From Arthrobacter sp. (GTDB lineage: Bacteria > Actinomycetota > Actinomycetes > Actinomycetales > Micrococcaceae): 64,000 bases of DNA. The first letter of the stretch is position 1. The number at the start of each line of letters is the position of its first letter. Shown piece after piece: positions 54,016-63,930 of the stretch. The translations under genes and the position numbers were made by a program. The notes under the pieces were generated by a model, which was given only the letters and a program-made list of their open reading frames with translations, was not told the origin of the DNA and searched no databases. Where the stretch lies: assembly GCA_023264815.1 (NCBI GenBank), contig JAHFUZ010000014.1, positions 39,475 through 103,474 on the forward strand. The letters run 5' to 3'.

Positions 54016-55081
54016 GGTCGGACTCCTTTGAGTGCAGGTTGAGCTCACGGTCGCCCAGCGGCGCGAAGTAGTGGTCGACGTCGGCCTGAGTCACCTCGGC
54101 GAGGGTAGCCGGCTTCCACTGCGGGTTACGGTCCTTGTCCACCACCTGGGCGCGGATGCCTTCGCGGAAATCCGGCCCGGCAAGGCACCGCAACCCCACC
54201 CGGTATTCCTGGGCCAGCGTTTCCTCCAGCGAAAGGCCGCGGACCCGCCGGAGCGATTCGAGCGTCAGCTTCACGGCTGTGGGTGATTTTGCCTCGATGG
54301 TGGCGGCAGCCTCCGCCGCCTCCCCGCCCGCAGCCCGGAGCCGGCGGACAACCTCCTCGGCGTCGTCGGTGGCGTAGGCGGCGTCAGTCCAGTCCCGCTG
54401 CGCCGCCAAAGGGGACGCCGGCGGCTCTTGGGCAAAGCGCCCGACGGCGGCATCCGGCGTCGAGCTTTCCAGCGCTTCCGCGAGTGCGGGGAGATCTTCA
54501 GACGGCACAAAGTGGTCCGCGAGACCGAGGAACAGGGCGTCGGACCCGCTTAGGTGTGCGCCGGTAAGAGCGGCATGGGTCCCGGACTCCCCCGGCGAAC
54601 GGGACAGCAGGAGGGTGCCGCCGACGTCGGGCACAAACCCGATGGTGGTCTCGGGCATGCCGGTGCGGGTCCGCTCGGTGACCACGCGGACCGAGCCGTG
54701 CGCGGAAATCCCCACCCCGCCGCCGAGGACCAGCCCGTCCATCAGCGCCACATACGGCTTGGGGTAGGTGGCGATCAACAAGTTCAGACGGTATTCCACC
54801 GTCCAGAATTCGGCGGTGGCGTCACCGCCGGCCAGCATGTCCTGGTAGATGGCCACAATGTCGCCGCCGGCGCAGAGCCCGCGGTCCCCGGCGCCGCGGA
54901 CCAGGACGGTTGCCACGGCGTCATCATCCGCCCAGGCCGTCAGCTGGTCCAGCATGGCCTGAACCATGCCGGCGTTCAGCGCGTTGACAGCCTTGGGCCT
55001 GTTCAGGGTGATGACGCCCAGGTGTCCTCGGCGCTCGAACAGGACCTCGGGCTCCTGCCCCGGTGCGGGAAGCCCGGCCAT
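54008..55081 (-). CDS. 3-hydroxyisobutyryl-CoA hydrolase
   Basis: The 357-residue crotonase-fold enzyme has LGVITLNRPKAVNALN, GLCAGGDIVAIYQ, LVLGGGVGISAHGSVRVV, the MPETTIGFVPDVGG segment, and the C-terminal helical part SPTAVKLTLESLRRVR typical of HIBYL-CoA hydrolases. It frees 3-hydroxyisobutyrate from its CoA thioester. The ATG overlaps the mmsA stop by one base. It precedes mmsB in the operon. Confidence 0.92.
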   Translation of the reverse strand: MAGLPAPGQEPEVLFERRGHLGVITLNRPKAVNALNAGMVQAMLDQLTAWADDDAVATVLVRGAGDRGLCAGGDIVAIYQDMLAGGDATAEFWTVEYRLNLLIATYPKPYVALMDGLVLGGGVGISAHGSVRVVTERTRTGMPETTIGFVPDVGGTLLLSRSPGESGTHAALTGAHLSGSDALFLGLADHFVPSEDLPALAEALESSTPDAAVGRFAQEPPASPLAAQRDWTDAAYATDDAEEVVRRLRAAGGEAAEAAATIEAKSPTAVKLTLESLRRVRGLSLEETLAQEYRVGLRCLAGPDFREGIRAQVVDKDRNPQWKPATLAEVTQADVDHYFAPLGDRELNLHSKESDHV

Positions 55082-56580
55082 CAGCTGCCGGCCGGCATCA
55101 CGAAGCTGGCGCCCTGGCGGATGCCGGAGGGCCAGCGGGTGGTGACCGTCTTGGTCTTGGTGTAGAAGCGGAAGGCGTCGGCGCCGTGCTGGTTGAGGTC
55201 CCCGAAGCCGGAAGCCTTCCAGCCACCGAACGTGTAGTAGGCGATCGGGACGGGGATGGGGACGTTGATGCCCACCATGCCCACTTCAACGCGGCTTGCG
55301 AAGTCGCGGGCGGCGTCGCCGTCGCGGGTGAAAATGGCCACGCCGTTGCCGAACTCGTGCTCGGAGCACAGCCGCAGCGCCTCGTCGTAGTCAGCCGCGC
55401 GCAGGACGCTCAGGACGGGGCCGAAGATCTCTTCCTTGTAGATCTTCATGTCCTTGGTGACGTTGTCGAAGAGGGTGGGGCCCACCCAGAAGCCGCCGTC
55501 GTAGCCGTCCACGGTGAGGCCGCGGCCGTCAGCCACCAGGGTGGCGCCCTCGTCCACGCCGGACTGGATATAGCCCTCGATCCGGTCCTTGGCGGAGGCT
55601 GCCACCACCGGCCCGAAGTCTGAATCCTTGTCCAGGCTGTGTCCCACCCGGAGATGGTTGACGCGTTCTGCCAGCTTCGAAACCAGGGCGTCGGCGGTGT
55701 CCTGGCCCACGGGAACGGCGACGGAAATGGCCATGCAGCGCTCACCGGCCGAACCGTAACCGGCTCCGATCAGGGCGTCGGCAGCCATGTCCAGGTCGGC
55801 GTCGGGCATGATCACCATGTGGTTCTTGGCGCCGCCGAAACACTGGGCCCGCTTCCCGTGGGCCGCTGCGGTGGCATAGATGTACTGGGCAATCGGCGTG
55901 GAGCCGACAAAGCCGATGGCTTTCACCCGCGGGTCCTCCAGCAGCGCATCCACCGCTTCCTTGTCGCCGTTGACCACGTTGAAGACGCCGTCCGGAACTC
56001 CGGCCTCGCTGTAGAGCTCGGCAAGCCGCAGCGGCACGGACGGGTCACGCTCGGACGGCTTGAGGATAAAGGCGTTGCCGGCAGCGAGCGCCGGGCCGGA
56101 CTTCCACAGCGGAATCATGGCCGGAAAGTTGAAGGGCGTAATGCCTGCAACCACCCCCAGCGGCTGGCGCAGTGAATGGACATCGATGCCCGCGCCGGCG
56201 CTGTCGGAGAACTCGCCCTTGAGCAGATGCGGGGCGTTGGCGGAGAACTCCACCACTTCGATGCCGCGCTGGATATCGCCCTTGGCGTCGGCGAGGGTCT
56301 TGCCGTGCTCCGAGGACAGCAGGGTGGCCAGCTCATCCATGTTCTCGTTGACCAGGTCCACGAACTTGAGCAGGATCCGGCCGCGGCGCTGTGGGTTCAT
56401 GGCAGCCCATTCAAGCTGGCCCTTTTCGGCGTCGGCCACCGCATTGGCCACTTCGTCCCTGCTGGCCAGCGGAAGCCTCGCCTGGACCTCGCCCGTGCAG
56501 GGGTCATAGACGTCGCTGAACCGCCCGGAGGTACCGTCGACCCGCTGGCCGCCAACATAGTGTGAAAGCTCGTGCACCAT
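55081..56580 (-). CDS. mmsA: CoA-acylating methylmalonate-semialdehyde dehydrogenase
   Basis: The 499-residue aldehyde dehydrogenase has HYVGGQRVDG at the start, GITPFNFPAMIPLWKSGPAL, CFGGAKNHMVIMPDADL, GAGYGSAGERCMAISVAVPVG (catalytic cysteine in GERC) and EIFGPVLSV. It converts methylmalonate semialdehyde to propionyl-CoA with NAD and CoA. AAGGAG precedes the ATG. It is the first gene of the valine-degradation operon; an IclR gene lies 92 bases upstream on the same strand. Confidence 0.95.
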   Translation of the reverse strand: MVHELSHYVGGQRVDGTSGRFSDVYDPCTGEVQARLPLASRDEVANAVADAEKGQLEWAAMNPQRRGRILLKFVDLVNENMDELATLLSSEHGKTLADAKGDIQRGIEVVEFSANAPHLLKGEFSDSAGAGIDVHSLRQPLGVVAGITPFNFPAMIPLWKSGPALAAGNAFILKPSERDPSVPLRLAELYSEAGVPDGVFNVVNGDKEAVDALLEDPRVKAIGFVGSTPIAQYIYATAAAHGKRAQCFGGAKNHMVIMPDADLDMAADALIGAGYGSAGERCMAISVAVPVGQDTADALVSKLAERVNHLRVGHSLDKDSDFGPVVAASAKDRIEGYIQSGVDEGATLVADGRGLTVDGYDGGFWVGPTLFDNVTKDMKIYKEEIFGPVLSVLRAADYDEALRLCSEHEFGNGVAIFTRDGDAARDFASRVEVGMVGINVPIPVPIAYYTFGGWKASGFGDLNQHGADAFRFYTKTKTVTTRWPSGIRQGASFVMPAGS

Positions 56581-56672
56581 CGAATGCTCCTTCGCATTGG
56601 TCTTGTCTGAACCCGAATCTACTCGGACTTCCTACTAATTTCTAGGGTGCGCCGTGCCGGCCGCGCGGCGGG

Positions 56673-57461
56673 TCAGGCCGGCTGCGCCGATCTGCCGGCC
56701 GGCAGCCTGGCGGTCATCCGGTGGGCTTCCTCCATCAGCAGCTTGCCCAGCATGTCCAGGCGTTCGCCGCGGAACCGCGGTTCGATGCCGGTTAGCGACA
56801 ACGCCCCCACGGGCCTGCCCTCAGTGTCGAACACTGCGGCCCCCATCCCCCAACTGCCTTCCAGGATCAGGCCCGGATTCACCGCATAGCCGCTGAGCCG
56901 GGTGCGTTCAAGGTTGCGGCGGACAATTTCCTCGCGGTGGCCGGCTGCGAAGTTGCCCGCGTGCTGCTCCCAGGAGGAGAGGATGGCTTCCTGCTCCCCG
57001 TCCGGCAGGAACGCCATGACGGCCGTCCCTGCCGATGCCACACCAAGGGGAAACCGGACGCCTTCGTGCAGCACAAAGGACCGCACCGGGAAGCTGCCCT
57101 CTTCGCGCAGCACGCAGACCATCTCCTGGCCGCGCCGAATGGAGTAGAACGCACTTTCGCCGGTCTCCTCCGCAAGCCGCCGCAGGCTGGGGCGGGCAAG
57201 GTCCTCAAAAGGGAAGCGGGCTGCTGCCACGGATCCCAGCAGGAAAATTTCCGGGCCCAGGATCCAGTTGCCGCTCCGGGCATCGTGGTCCAGCAGGCCT
57301 TCCGCGGCGAGGGACGCCAGCAGCCTGTGGACGGTGGGCCGGGTCAGGCCCGATTCGCGGACCAGCCCAGCAAGGGAGCTGCCCTCCGGCTTCCGGCCCA
57401 CCAGCCGCAGCAACGCTGCCACCCGCCCCACCACCTGCGTGCCTTGGACTGGGCTTGCCAT
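56673..57461 (-). CDS. IclR-family regulator
   Basis: The 262-residue protein has an N-terminal winged helix (VVGRVAALLRLVGRKPEGSS, GLTRPTVHRLLASLAAEGLL) and the IclR effector domain (LGSVAAARFPFEDL, VRFPLGVASAGTAVMAF, GAAVFDTEGRPVGALSLTG). I chose ATG at 57459-57461. It is divergent from the CoA-transferase operon; two 13-base palindromes TCCACAAWGTGGA at 57487 and 57606 are likely operators. It may also affect mmsA downstream. Confidence 0.9.
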   Translation of the reverse strand: MASPVQGTQVVGRVAALLRLVGRKPEGSSLAGLVRESGLTRPTVHRLLASLAAEGLLDHDARSGNWILGPEIFLLGSVAAARFPFEDLARPSLRRLAEETGESAFYSIRRGQEMVCVLREEGSFPVRSFVLHEGVRFPLGVASAGTAVMAFLPDGEQEAILSSWEQHAGNFAAGHREEIVRRNLERTRLSGYAVNPGLILEGSWGMGAAVFDTEGRPVGALSLTGIEPRFRGERLDMLGKLLMEEAHRMTARLPAGRSAQPA

Positions 57462-57486
57462 CTTTTCGCCCCTTTCCCAGAAATCC

Positions 57487-57618
57487 TCCACAATGTGGAC
57501 ACGCTTCAGCTTACCGTCCACGCTGTGAAATATCAGCGGAAATGGGACATAGGCGTGATTGACCGCCTCGCCACACCCGCCTAGGCTCCTTTTCCAGGCC
57601 AACTGTCCACAAAGTGGA
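57487..57618. promoter_or_regulatory. pair of IclR-type operator palindromes
   Basis: TCCACAATGTGGA (57487-57499) and TCCACAAAGTGGA (57606-57618) differ only in the central base and lie in the gap between the divergent iclR and CoA-transferase genes. They probably bind the adjacent IclR protein. Confidence 0.7.
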
Positions 57619-57658
57619 TACCGCAACCGCTATGACCGCTCAATGACGAGGAGATGGA

Positions 57659-58378
57659 ATGCCTAAACTGAAATCCAACGCCGCTGCCGCCCTGAAGGAT
57701 CTTATCCGGGACGGTATGACGCTTGCCGTGGGCGGCTTCGGCCTGAGCGGTATCCCGGCGGACCTGATCGAAGCCGTCCGTGATTCGGGTGTGAAAGACC
57801 TGACCGTGGTGTCCAACAACATGGGCGTGGACGGCAAGGGCCTGGGCATCCTGATCGAGGCCGGCCAGGTCCGCAAGGTCATCGCCTCCTACGTGGGCGA
57901 GAACAAGCTCTTTGCCGAGCAGTACCTTGCCGGACAGCTCGAAGTCGAGTTCACCCCGCAGGGCACCCTCGCCGAGCGCCTCCGGGCCGGCGGCGCGGGA
58001 ATTCCCGCGTTCTACACCAAGACCGGCGTCGGAACCCTGGTGGCAGAAGGCAAGCCGCTGGCGGAGTTCGACGGCGAAACGTACGTCCAGGAGCGCGCCA
58101 TCCGCGCCGACGTCGCACTGGTGCACGCGCACACCGCGGACACGGATGGGAACCTGATTTACCGCTACACGGCCCGGAACTTCAACCCGGTAGTGGCCAC
58201 CGCAGGTGCCGTCACCGTCGCCGAAGCCGAAGTAATCCTGGCGCCGGGCCAGCTCGATCCCAACCACATCGTCACTCCGGGCGTCTATGTCCAGCACCTG
58301 GTCCAGGCGAGCGGCCGCGTGAAGGACATCGAGCAGCGCACCGTCCGCCCCCGCACCGCGGCCCCGGTCCCGGCCTGA
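57659..58378 (+). CDS. 3-oxoacid CoA-transferase subunit A
   Basis: The 239-residue protein has MTLAVGGFGLSGIPADLIEAV, NNMGVDGKGLGILIEAGQV, GENKLFAEQYLAGQLEVEF and GGAGIPAFYTKTGVGT, the alpha subunit pattern of ScoA/PcaI. It forms a two-subunit CoA-transferase with the next gene, moving CoA from succinyl-CoA to a 3-oxoacid such as acetoacetate or 3-oxoadipate. The GAGGAG site precedes the ATG. Without catabolic partners I cannot choose between ScoAB and PcaIJ. Confidence 0.9.
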   Translation: MPKLKSNAAAALKDLIRDGMTLAVGGFGLSGIPADLIEAVRDSGVKDLTVVSNNMGVDGKGLGILIEAGQVRKVIASYVGENKLFAEQYLAGQLEVEFTPQGTLAERLRAGGAGIPAFYTKTGVGTLVAEGKPLAEFDGETYVQERAIRADVALVHAHTADTDGNLIYRYTARNFNPVVATAGAVTVAEAEVILAPGQLDPNHIVTPGVYVQHLVQASGRVKDIEQRTVRPRTAAPVPA

Positions 58379-58429
58379 CGCCGTCGTCCACCCAAACCCA
58401 CAGAATTTCTACACCCAAGGAGAAACCCC

Positions 58430-59121
<692 letters not shown>

Positions 59122-59125
<4 letters not shown>

Positions 59126-60306
59126 GCCTGAAGGAACAGTTCGGCAAGGATGTCCTGCTCACGGGCTGGGGCCACAGCCGCTTCGGCAAACTGACGGACG
59201 AGACCCTCGAATCCCTGATCGTCCAGGTGGCCACCGAAGCCATCGCCAACGCCGGCATCGAGCCCGGCCAGATCGACGAGATCTACCTCGGCCAGTTCAA
59301 CTCCGGCATGATGCCGCTCGCCTTCCCATCCTCGCTGGCGCTGCAGGTCTCACCGGACCTGGCCAACGTGGCCGCCACACGCGTCGAGAACGCCTGTGCC
59401 TCCGGCTCGGCAGCCTTCCAGCAGGGCACCAAGTCGCTGCTGGCAGGCACCGCCAAGACCGTCCTGGTGATCGGAGCCGAAAAGATGACCCATGCCGGCG
59501 CGGACGTGGTGGGTGCAGCCCTGCTGGGCGCCGACTACGACATGGCCGGCCAGGCCTCCAGCACCGGATTCACCGGGCTCTTTGCCGACGTCGCCAAGCA
59601 CTACGAAAAGCGCTACGGTTCAGTCTCCGACGTGCTCGGCACCATCGCGGCCAAGAACCACCGCAACGGCGTGGACAACACCCACGCCCAGCTCCGCAAG
59701 GACCTCGGCGAGGAGTTCTGCCGCACGGTCTCGGACAAGAACCCCATGGTGGCCGATCCGCTCCGCCGCACCGACTGCTCCCCCGTGTCCGACGGCGCCG
59801 CCGCCGTCGTGCTCTCCACCTCACCCACCGGCGGGGCAACTGCCCCGGTGCGGCTCGCCGGCTTCGGCCACGCGAACGACTTCTTCCCGGCGGAACGCCG
59901 GGACCCCACGGCTTTCGCGGCCACCCGCATGTCCTGGCAGCGCGCACTGGCGATGGCCGGCGTCGGACTCGAAGACCTGGATTTCGCCGAAGTCCACGAC
60001 TGCTTCACCATCGCAGAGCTCCTTATGTACGAGGCCATGGGACTGACCGAACCCGGCCAGGGCGCCCGTGCCGTCACGGAAGGCTGGGTGTCCAAGGACG
60101 GCAAGCTGCCCATCAACGTCTCAGGCGGGCTCAAGGCCAAAGGCCACCCCGTGGGCGCCACCGGAGTCTCCCAGCACGTCATCGCCGCCATGCAGCTCAC
60201 CGGCACCGCCGGGGACATGCAGCTGGGCCGCGCCCGGCGCGCAGGGGTACAGAACATGGGCGGCGTGGGCATCGCCAACTACGTCAGCGTCCTCGAAGCC
60301 GCCTAA
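59122..60306 (+). CDS. thiolase-family acetyltransferase, SCP-x-like
   Basis: The 394-residue thiolase has the nucleophile cysteine in [13 protein letters not shown], the HDCF motif in [12 protein letters not shown] and [14 protein letters not shown] with the second histidine, and PINVSG before it. The HDCF type is nearer SCP-2/SCP-x thiolases than the classic NEAF enzymes. It would cleave a 3-oxoacyl-CoA made by the CoA-transferase. It ends the operon, followed by a long palindromic repeat. Confidence 0.9.
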
Positions 60307-60417
60307 ACCCCCATCGATTGATCCCCACCGCACCCTCGAAGCCCCCAACCCCCATCGATTGCTCCGTAACGGTCGTTTTGAGCCGTCAAAACGGCAGTTA
60401 CGGAGCAATCGATGAGG
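60307..60417. repeat. palindromic repeat, second family, copy D, with a half unit
   Basis: A half unit CCCATCGATTGATCCCCACC (within 60307-60333) is followed by a full hairpin: 29-base arms 60353-60381 and 60386-60414, matching at 27 positions around a four-base loop. It fills the gap between the thiolase stop and the convergent ankyrin gene stop and probably terminates both. Confidence 0.8.
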
Positions 60418-61167
60418 TTAGTGACGCCGGATCAGCGCTGCGATCTCCGCGAAACCAAGCCGGTCCGCGTTCTCCAGAGCCGTCCGGCCCTGGGGATCGC
60501 GGATGGTGGGGTCGCCGCCGGCGTCCAGGAGCTGCCGCACCACATCCTGCTGCCGGGGTCCGCCGCTGTTGAGCAGGATGGCCTCCTGCATGGCGGTCCA
60601 GCCGAGGTTGTTCACGTGGTTGACCGGCACGCCGGCGGCCAGGAGGATGCGGACCGTTTCCACATGGCCGTGTTCGCTGGCCGGGATCAGCGCCGTGCCG
60701 CCGTAGCGGTTGGTGCTGGCCACGTCCGCGCCGGCGGCCAGGGTCAGCTGCAGCACCTCATTGAATCCTTCGGCCCCGGCGTAGAGGAACGCCGAGTCCT
60801 GGATGGCGTCCTTCGCGTTCACGTTGCCGCCGCGGCCAATGAGCTCGCCCACCAGCGCCACGTTGTTGGCCTTCGCGGCGGCGATCAGTTCCTGGTCCAG
60901 CTGTGCCTGGGCGTCGGCGGACAGGGGCGCTGCGGTGGATGCTGGCGGCGCTGTCACGGCTGGGTCAGACGTGGCCTGGCCACCACGGGTGACCGGAACG
61001 GTCGACGGCGGTGACTCCACCTGCTGCGGCTCACCAGGGCCCGCCTGGCACGCCGTCATCGAAGCGGCTGCTCCGGCCGCCAGCAGGAGAACCGTTACAG
61101 CCCTGCCGGGGTGGCCTGAACCGCCCAACCGCCATGTCCTGACCCGCCACGTCCTGAACCACTTCAT
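60418..61167 (-). CDS. ankyrin-repeat lipoprotein
   Basis: The 249-residue precursor has an N-terminal arginine-rich stretch and a lipobox (SMTACQAG), then a linker of about 50 residues rich in Pro and Thr, and four ankyrin-like repeats (about 105-245): NNVALVGELIGRGGNVNAKD, GFNEVLQLTLAAGADVAS, GHVETVRILLAAGVPVNH and QDVVRQLLDAGGDPTIRD. Ankyrin repeats bind partner proteins. It follows the HbpS-like gene by ten bases in the same direction, so the two are likely co-expressed. The true start is ATG 61165-61167; the longer open frame is a shadow of the next gene. Confidence 0.85.
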   Translation of the reverse strand: MKWFRTWRVRTWRLGGSGHPGRAVTVLLLAAGAAASMTACQAGPGEPQQVESPPSTVPVTRGGQATSDPAVTAPPASTAAPLSADAQAQLDQELIAAAKANNVALVGELIGRGGNVNAKDAIQDSAFLYAGAEGFNEVLQLTLAAGADVASTNRYGGTALIPASEHGHVETVRILLAAGVPVNHVNNLGWTAMQEAILLNSGGPRQQDVVRQLLDAGGDPTIRDPQGRTALENADRLGFAEIAALIRRH

Positions 61168-61177
61168 GGGGCCGAGC

Positions 61178-61774
61178 CTACTGTGCTGAACCGGCGGCTG
61201 CGGCAATGGCCTCGGCGCCGGCGGTGGCGCAGGCTTCGTCCAGGTTGCCGTCCGGGGCGCCGCCCACACCGATGCCTGCCACGGACACGCCGTTGACCTT
61301 GAGCGGGACGCCGCCGGCCAGGAAAAGGGTGCCGGGGAGGTCCGCAATGCTGGGCCCGTTGCCGTTGATGCGTTTGGCCAGCTCGGACGTCGGGGTGCCG
61401 AAGGCGGCCGCGGTGTAGGCCTTCTGCTTGGCTGCCTCAATGGTGTGCTCGGCCGCGTTGTCCCCGCGAAGGAGCGCCTGGACCGTGCCGAACCTGTCCA
61501 CGAGCGCCACGGTGACGAACGGCAGTTTGTCCGCCTGGCACTTGGCGAGGGCTGCCCTGACGGCATCGGAGGAGGCGCCCGCGGCGATGCGGTTCTGCGC
61601 CACCACCGTGGCCGGCGCCGGCGGGACATCGACGGCGGACACCGCGGCCGGGGCGGGCACGGCCGCAGGCGCGGCAACCGGGCCGGTCCCGGCGTTGGCT
61701 GCGGCGGTCAGGCCTCCGGTCAGCAGCAACGCTGCTGCGGCGGCGGTTGCGGAAAGTTTGGTGGACTTCTTCAC
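61178..61774 (-). CDS. GlcG/HbpS-like exported protein
   Basis: The 198-residue precursor has a Sec signal peptide (TAAAAALLLTGGLTAAANA, residues about 10-28), an Ala/Pro-rich link, then a GlcG/HbpS domain: KLPFVTVALVDRFGTVQALLRGD, HTIEAAKQKAYTAAAF, TLFLAGGVPLKVNGVSVAGIGVGG. In Streptomyces HbpS binds heme and tunes the SenS-SenR two-component system. Here a kinase and response regulator gene lie divergently next to it, the same set of parts. GTG start with GAGGAG. The heme role is inference. Confidence 0.85.
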   Translation of the reverse strand: MKKSTKLSATAAAAALLLTGGLTAAANAGTGPVAAPAAVPAPAAVSAVDVPPAPATVVAQNRIAAGASSDAVRAALAKCQADKLPFVTVALVDRFGTVQALLRGDNAAEHTIEAAKQKAYTAAAFGTPTSELAKRINGNGPSIADLPGTLFLAGGVPLKVNGVSVAGIGVGGAPDGNLDEACATAGAEAIAAAAGSAQ

Positions 61775-61880
61775 GGGTTCTCCTCGGGTTTGGGTCGGTT
61801 TGGCGCAGCCGGGCCGTGGTCCTGGACCGGCCCGTTGGCCTCATCTCCATCCTGTCCGGGCCGCGCCGGGGCGGGCATCG

Positions 61881-61936
61881 GGCCTTTGGCTGCGGCCCGC
61901 TCACCCGAAAGGCCAGCGGCATCAGCCAAAAGGCTG
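61881..61936. promoter_or_regulatory. nested AAAGGC/GCCTTT palindromes between hbpS-like and kinase genes
   Basis: GGCCTTTGGCTG (61881-61892) is complemented by CAGCCAAAAGGC (61923-61934, one extra A), and GGCCTTT (61881-61887) also by AAAGGCC at 61908-61914. CAGCCAAAAGGCTG (61923-61936) is itself a palindrome. They may bind the response regulator encoded at 63256. Confidence 0.4.
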
Positions 61937-61999
61937 AGAGACCAGCAAGGGCACGGGCAATAGCATGGAGGGGAACTCCCCTGACCGGAACTGGACCCT

Positions 62000-63259
62000 A
62001 TGCAATCCCCAGACTTTGACCGCGGCTCCCCGGCTGTTGCACCGGAGTTGCCAGCCGGACCAGCACACCCAGGTGCACTCGCGGCAGGGCCTGGCCGGTT
62101 CGGCGGGATCCACACCGCAGTCCACCTGGGCTTCGCGGTCCTGCTGGTTGCCTCGGCCGTCCGCTACGCCATGCGGCACAGCCTTCAGGACAACGTCCTG
62201 GTCCTTGGCCTCGCGGGGGCGGTGTGCGCCCTATATGCCGTGATCGCTGTCCTGGCCAGGCGGGAACGCCCGTGGGCGGTCTGGATGCTGGTTCTGGTGG
62301 CCGTCTGGGCAGTTCTGGTCATCGCTGCACCCAGCTTTGCGTGGTGCTCGTTTGCCATCTTCTTCCTCTGCCGCACAGCCTTTACGGGCGCCGTGGGCTA
62401 CGTGGCGGCAGGCGCGACGGTGGCCGCCACCGCTGTGGGGCTGTTCCGCCTCAGCGGGTGGACGGACCTCGCGAGGGTACTGGGGCCGCTCGCGGTTGGC
62501 GTGATGCTGACGCTGATCCATGACCGGTTCGAGCACGACGCAGCGGAACAGCGGCGGCTCCATGCTGAGGTTTCGTTGGCGCAGGGACAGCTGGCGGCCA
62601 GCGAACGCCGGGCCGGAACCATCGCTGAACGTGAGCGGGTATCGCGCGAAATCCACGACACCGTGACGCAGGGCCTGGCCAGCAGCCTGCTGCTCCTGGA
62701 AGCTGCTGACCGGTCGTGGCCCGGCCCGGCATCCCGCCAGGAGCTCAACCAGGCCACTGGACTGCTGCGCCGGAACCTCGCCGAGACCCGCAGCCTGGTC
62801 CACGAGCTCGCCTCCCCCAAGCTTGACGCGTCGCCACTACCCGAAGCCCTGCACGTGGCCGCCACCCAGTACGTCCCGCAGGCCCGGCTGCAGGTCACCG
62901 GCGAGCCACGGTCCGTCGCGCCAGAGGTTCGGCATGCCCTCCTTCGCGTGGTGCAGAGCGCCGCCGCGAACATCCAGCAGCACGCTAACGCCACGGTCAC
63001 CACACTGACCGTCGGTTTCCTCCCGGAGGCAGTGACGCTGGACATTTACGACGACGGGACCGGCTTTGATCCCTCGGCGGCAGCACCGCCGTCGGACGCC
63101 GGAGGCTACGGCCTCCGCGCGATGCGCCAGCGGGTGGAGCAGTTGGGCGGAGTATTCTCGGTGGAAAGTACCCCGGGCGAAGGGACCATCGTGGCTGCAC
63201 AGGTGCCGAGCACACCGCCGGGGCCACGCCGGCAGCAGGCACCCCGGAACGGCGCATGA
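62000..63259 (+). CDS. sensor histidine kinase, SenS-like
   Basis: The 419-residue protein has an N-terminal membrane domain (about residues 35-175, five or so helices), then a HisKA_3 dimerization region with the phospho-acceptor His219 in VSREIHDTVTQG, and an HATPase domain with GGYGLRAMRQRVEQLGG near the end. It pairs with the regulator at 63256, whose ATG overlaps its stop. Its neighbour is the divergent HbpS-like gene. The ribosome binding site is weak. Confidence 0.9.
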   Translation: MQSPDFDRGSPAVAPELPAGPAHPGALAAGPGRFGGIHTAVHLGFAVLLVASAVRYAMRHSLQDNVLVLGLAGAVCALYAVIAVLARRERPWAVWMLVLVAVWAVLVIAAPSFAWCSFAIFFLCRTAFTGAVGYVAAGATVAATAVGLFRLSGWTDLARVLGPLAVGVMLTLIHDRFEHDAAEQRRLHAEVSLAQGQLAASERRAGTIAERERVSREIHDTVTQGLASSLLLLEAADRSWPGPASRQELNQATGLLRRNLAETRSLVHELASPKLDASPLPEALHVAATQYVPQARLQVTGEPRSVAPEVRHALLRVVQSAAANIQQHANATVTTLTVGFLPEAVTLDIYDDGTGFDPSAAAPPSDAGGYGLRAMRQRVEQLGGVFSVESTPGEGTIVAAQVPSTPPGPRRQQAPRNGA

Positions 63260-63882
63260 ACAGCATCACCGTCCTCCTCGTGGACGATCACCTGGTGGTC
63301 CGCAGCGGGCTCAAGGCGCTGCTGGGCACCCAGCCGGACCTGGACGTGGTGGCCGAGGCCGCGTCCGGCGAGGAAGCTTTGGAACTCGTGGCACAACTGG
63401 CACCGGCCGTGGTGGTGATGGACCTGGCCATGGGCGCGGGAATGGACGGGATCGAGGCCATCCGGCAACTGCGGCAACGCAACAGCCGTCAGGCCATCCT
63501 GGTTTTCACCACCTACGATTCGGACGCCGACATTGTCCGGGCGGTGGACGCCGGCGCCATGGGCTACCTCCTCAAGGACGCCACGCCGGATGAAATCTTC
63601 GCGGCAATCCGCGGTGCCGTCCAGGGCAAAAGCGTGATGAGCGCCCCCGTGGCCTCCCGGCTCTTCCAGCAGCTCCGCAACCCCGACGAGGTCCTGACGC
63701 CCCGGGAAGCGGAATTGCTGGGCCTCCTGACCGAGGGGCTAAGCAACCGCGAACTGGGGCAGCGGCTGTTCATTTCCGAAGCCACGGTCAAGACCCATCT
63801 GGCGCACATCTACGCCAAGCTGGGCGTGGAAACCCGCGCCGCGGCGATCGCAACGGCCATCCGCCGGGAGGGTATGCGTTAG
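63256..63882 (+). CDS. NarL/LuxR-type response regulator, SenR-like
   Basis: The 208-residue protein has a receiver domain with VLLVDDHLVV, phospho-acceptor Asp56 (VVMDLAMG) and YLLKDATPDE, and a C-terminal LuxR-type HTH (LTPREAELLGLLTEGLSNRELG, then EATVKTHLAHIYAKLGV). It is co-translated with the kinase through ATGA. It may control the divergent hbpS-like and ankyrin genes and its own operon. Confidence 0.93.
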   Translation: MNSITVLLVDDHLVVRSGLKALLGTQPDLDVVAEAASGEEALELVAQLAPAVVVMDLAMGAGMDGIEAIRQLRQRNSRQAILVFTTYDSDADIVRAVDAGAMGYLLKDATPDEIFAAIRGAVQGKSVMSAPVASRLFQQLRNPDEVLTPREAELLGLLTEGLSNRELGQRLFISEATVKTHLAHIYAKLGVETRAAAIATAIRREGMR

Positions 63883-63930
63883 CCTCGGTATTTCATGAGG
63901 GTGCAGGTCTTGGGGCGTGTTTAAGCCGCG

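Noticed and set aside
60418..61677. A single 419-residue frame covering both the ankyrin gene and most of the HbpS-like gene
   Set aside because: The first 170 residues are a shadow of the HbpS-like gene in the wrong frame; the true ankyrin protein starts at 61167.
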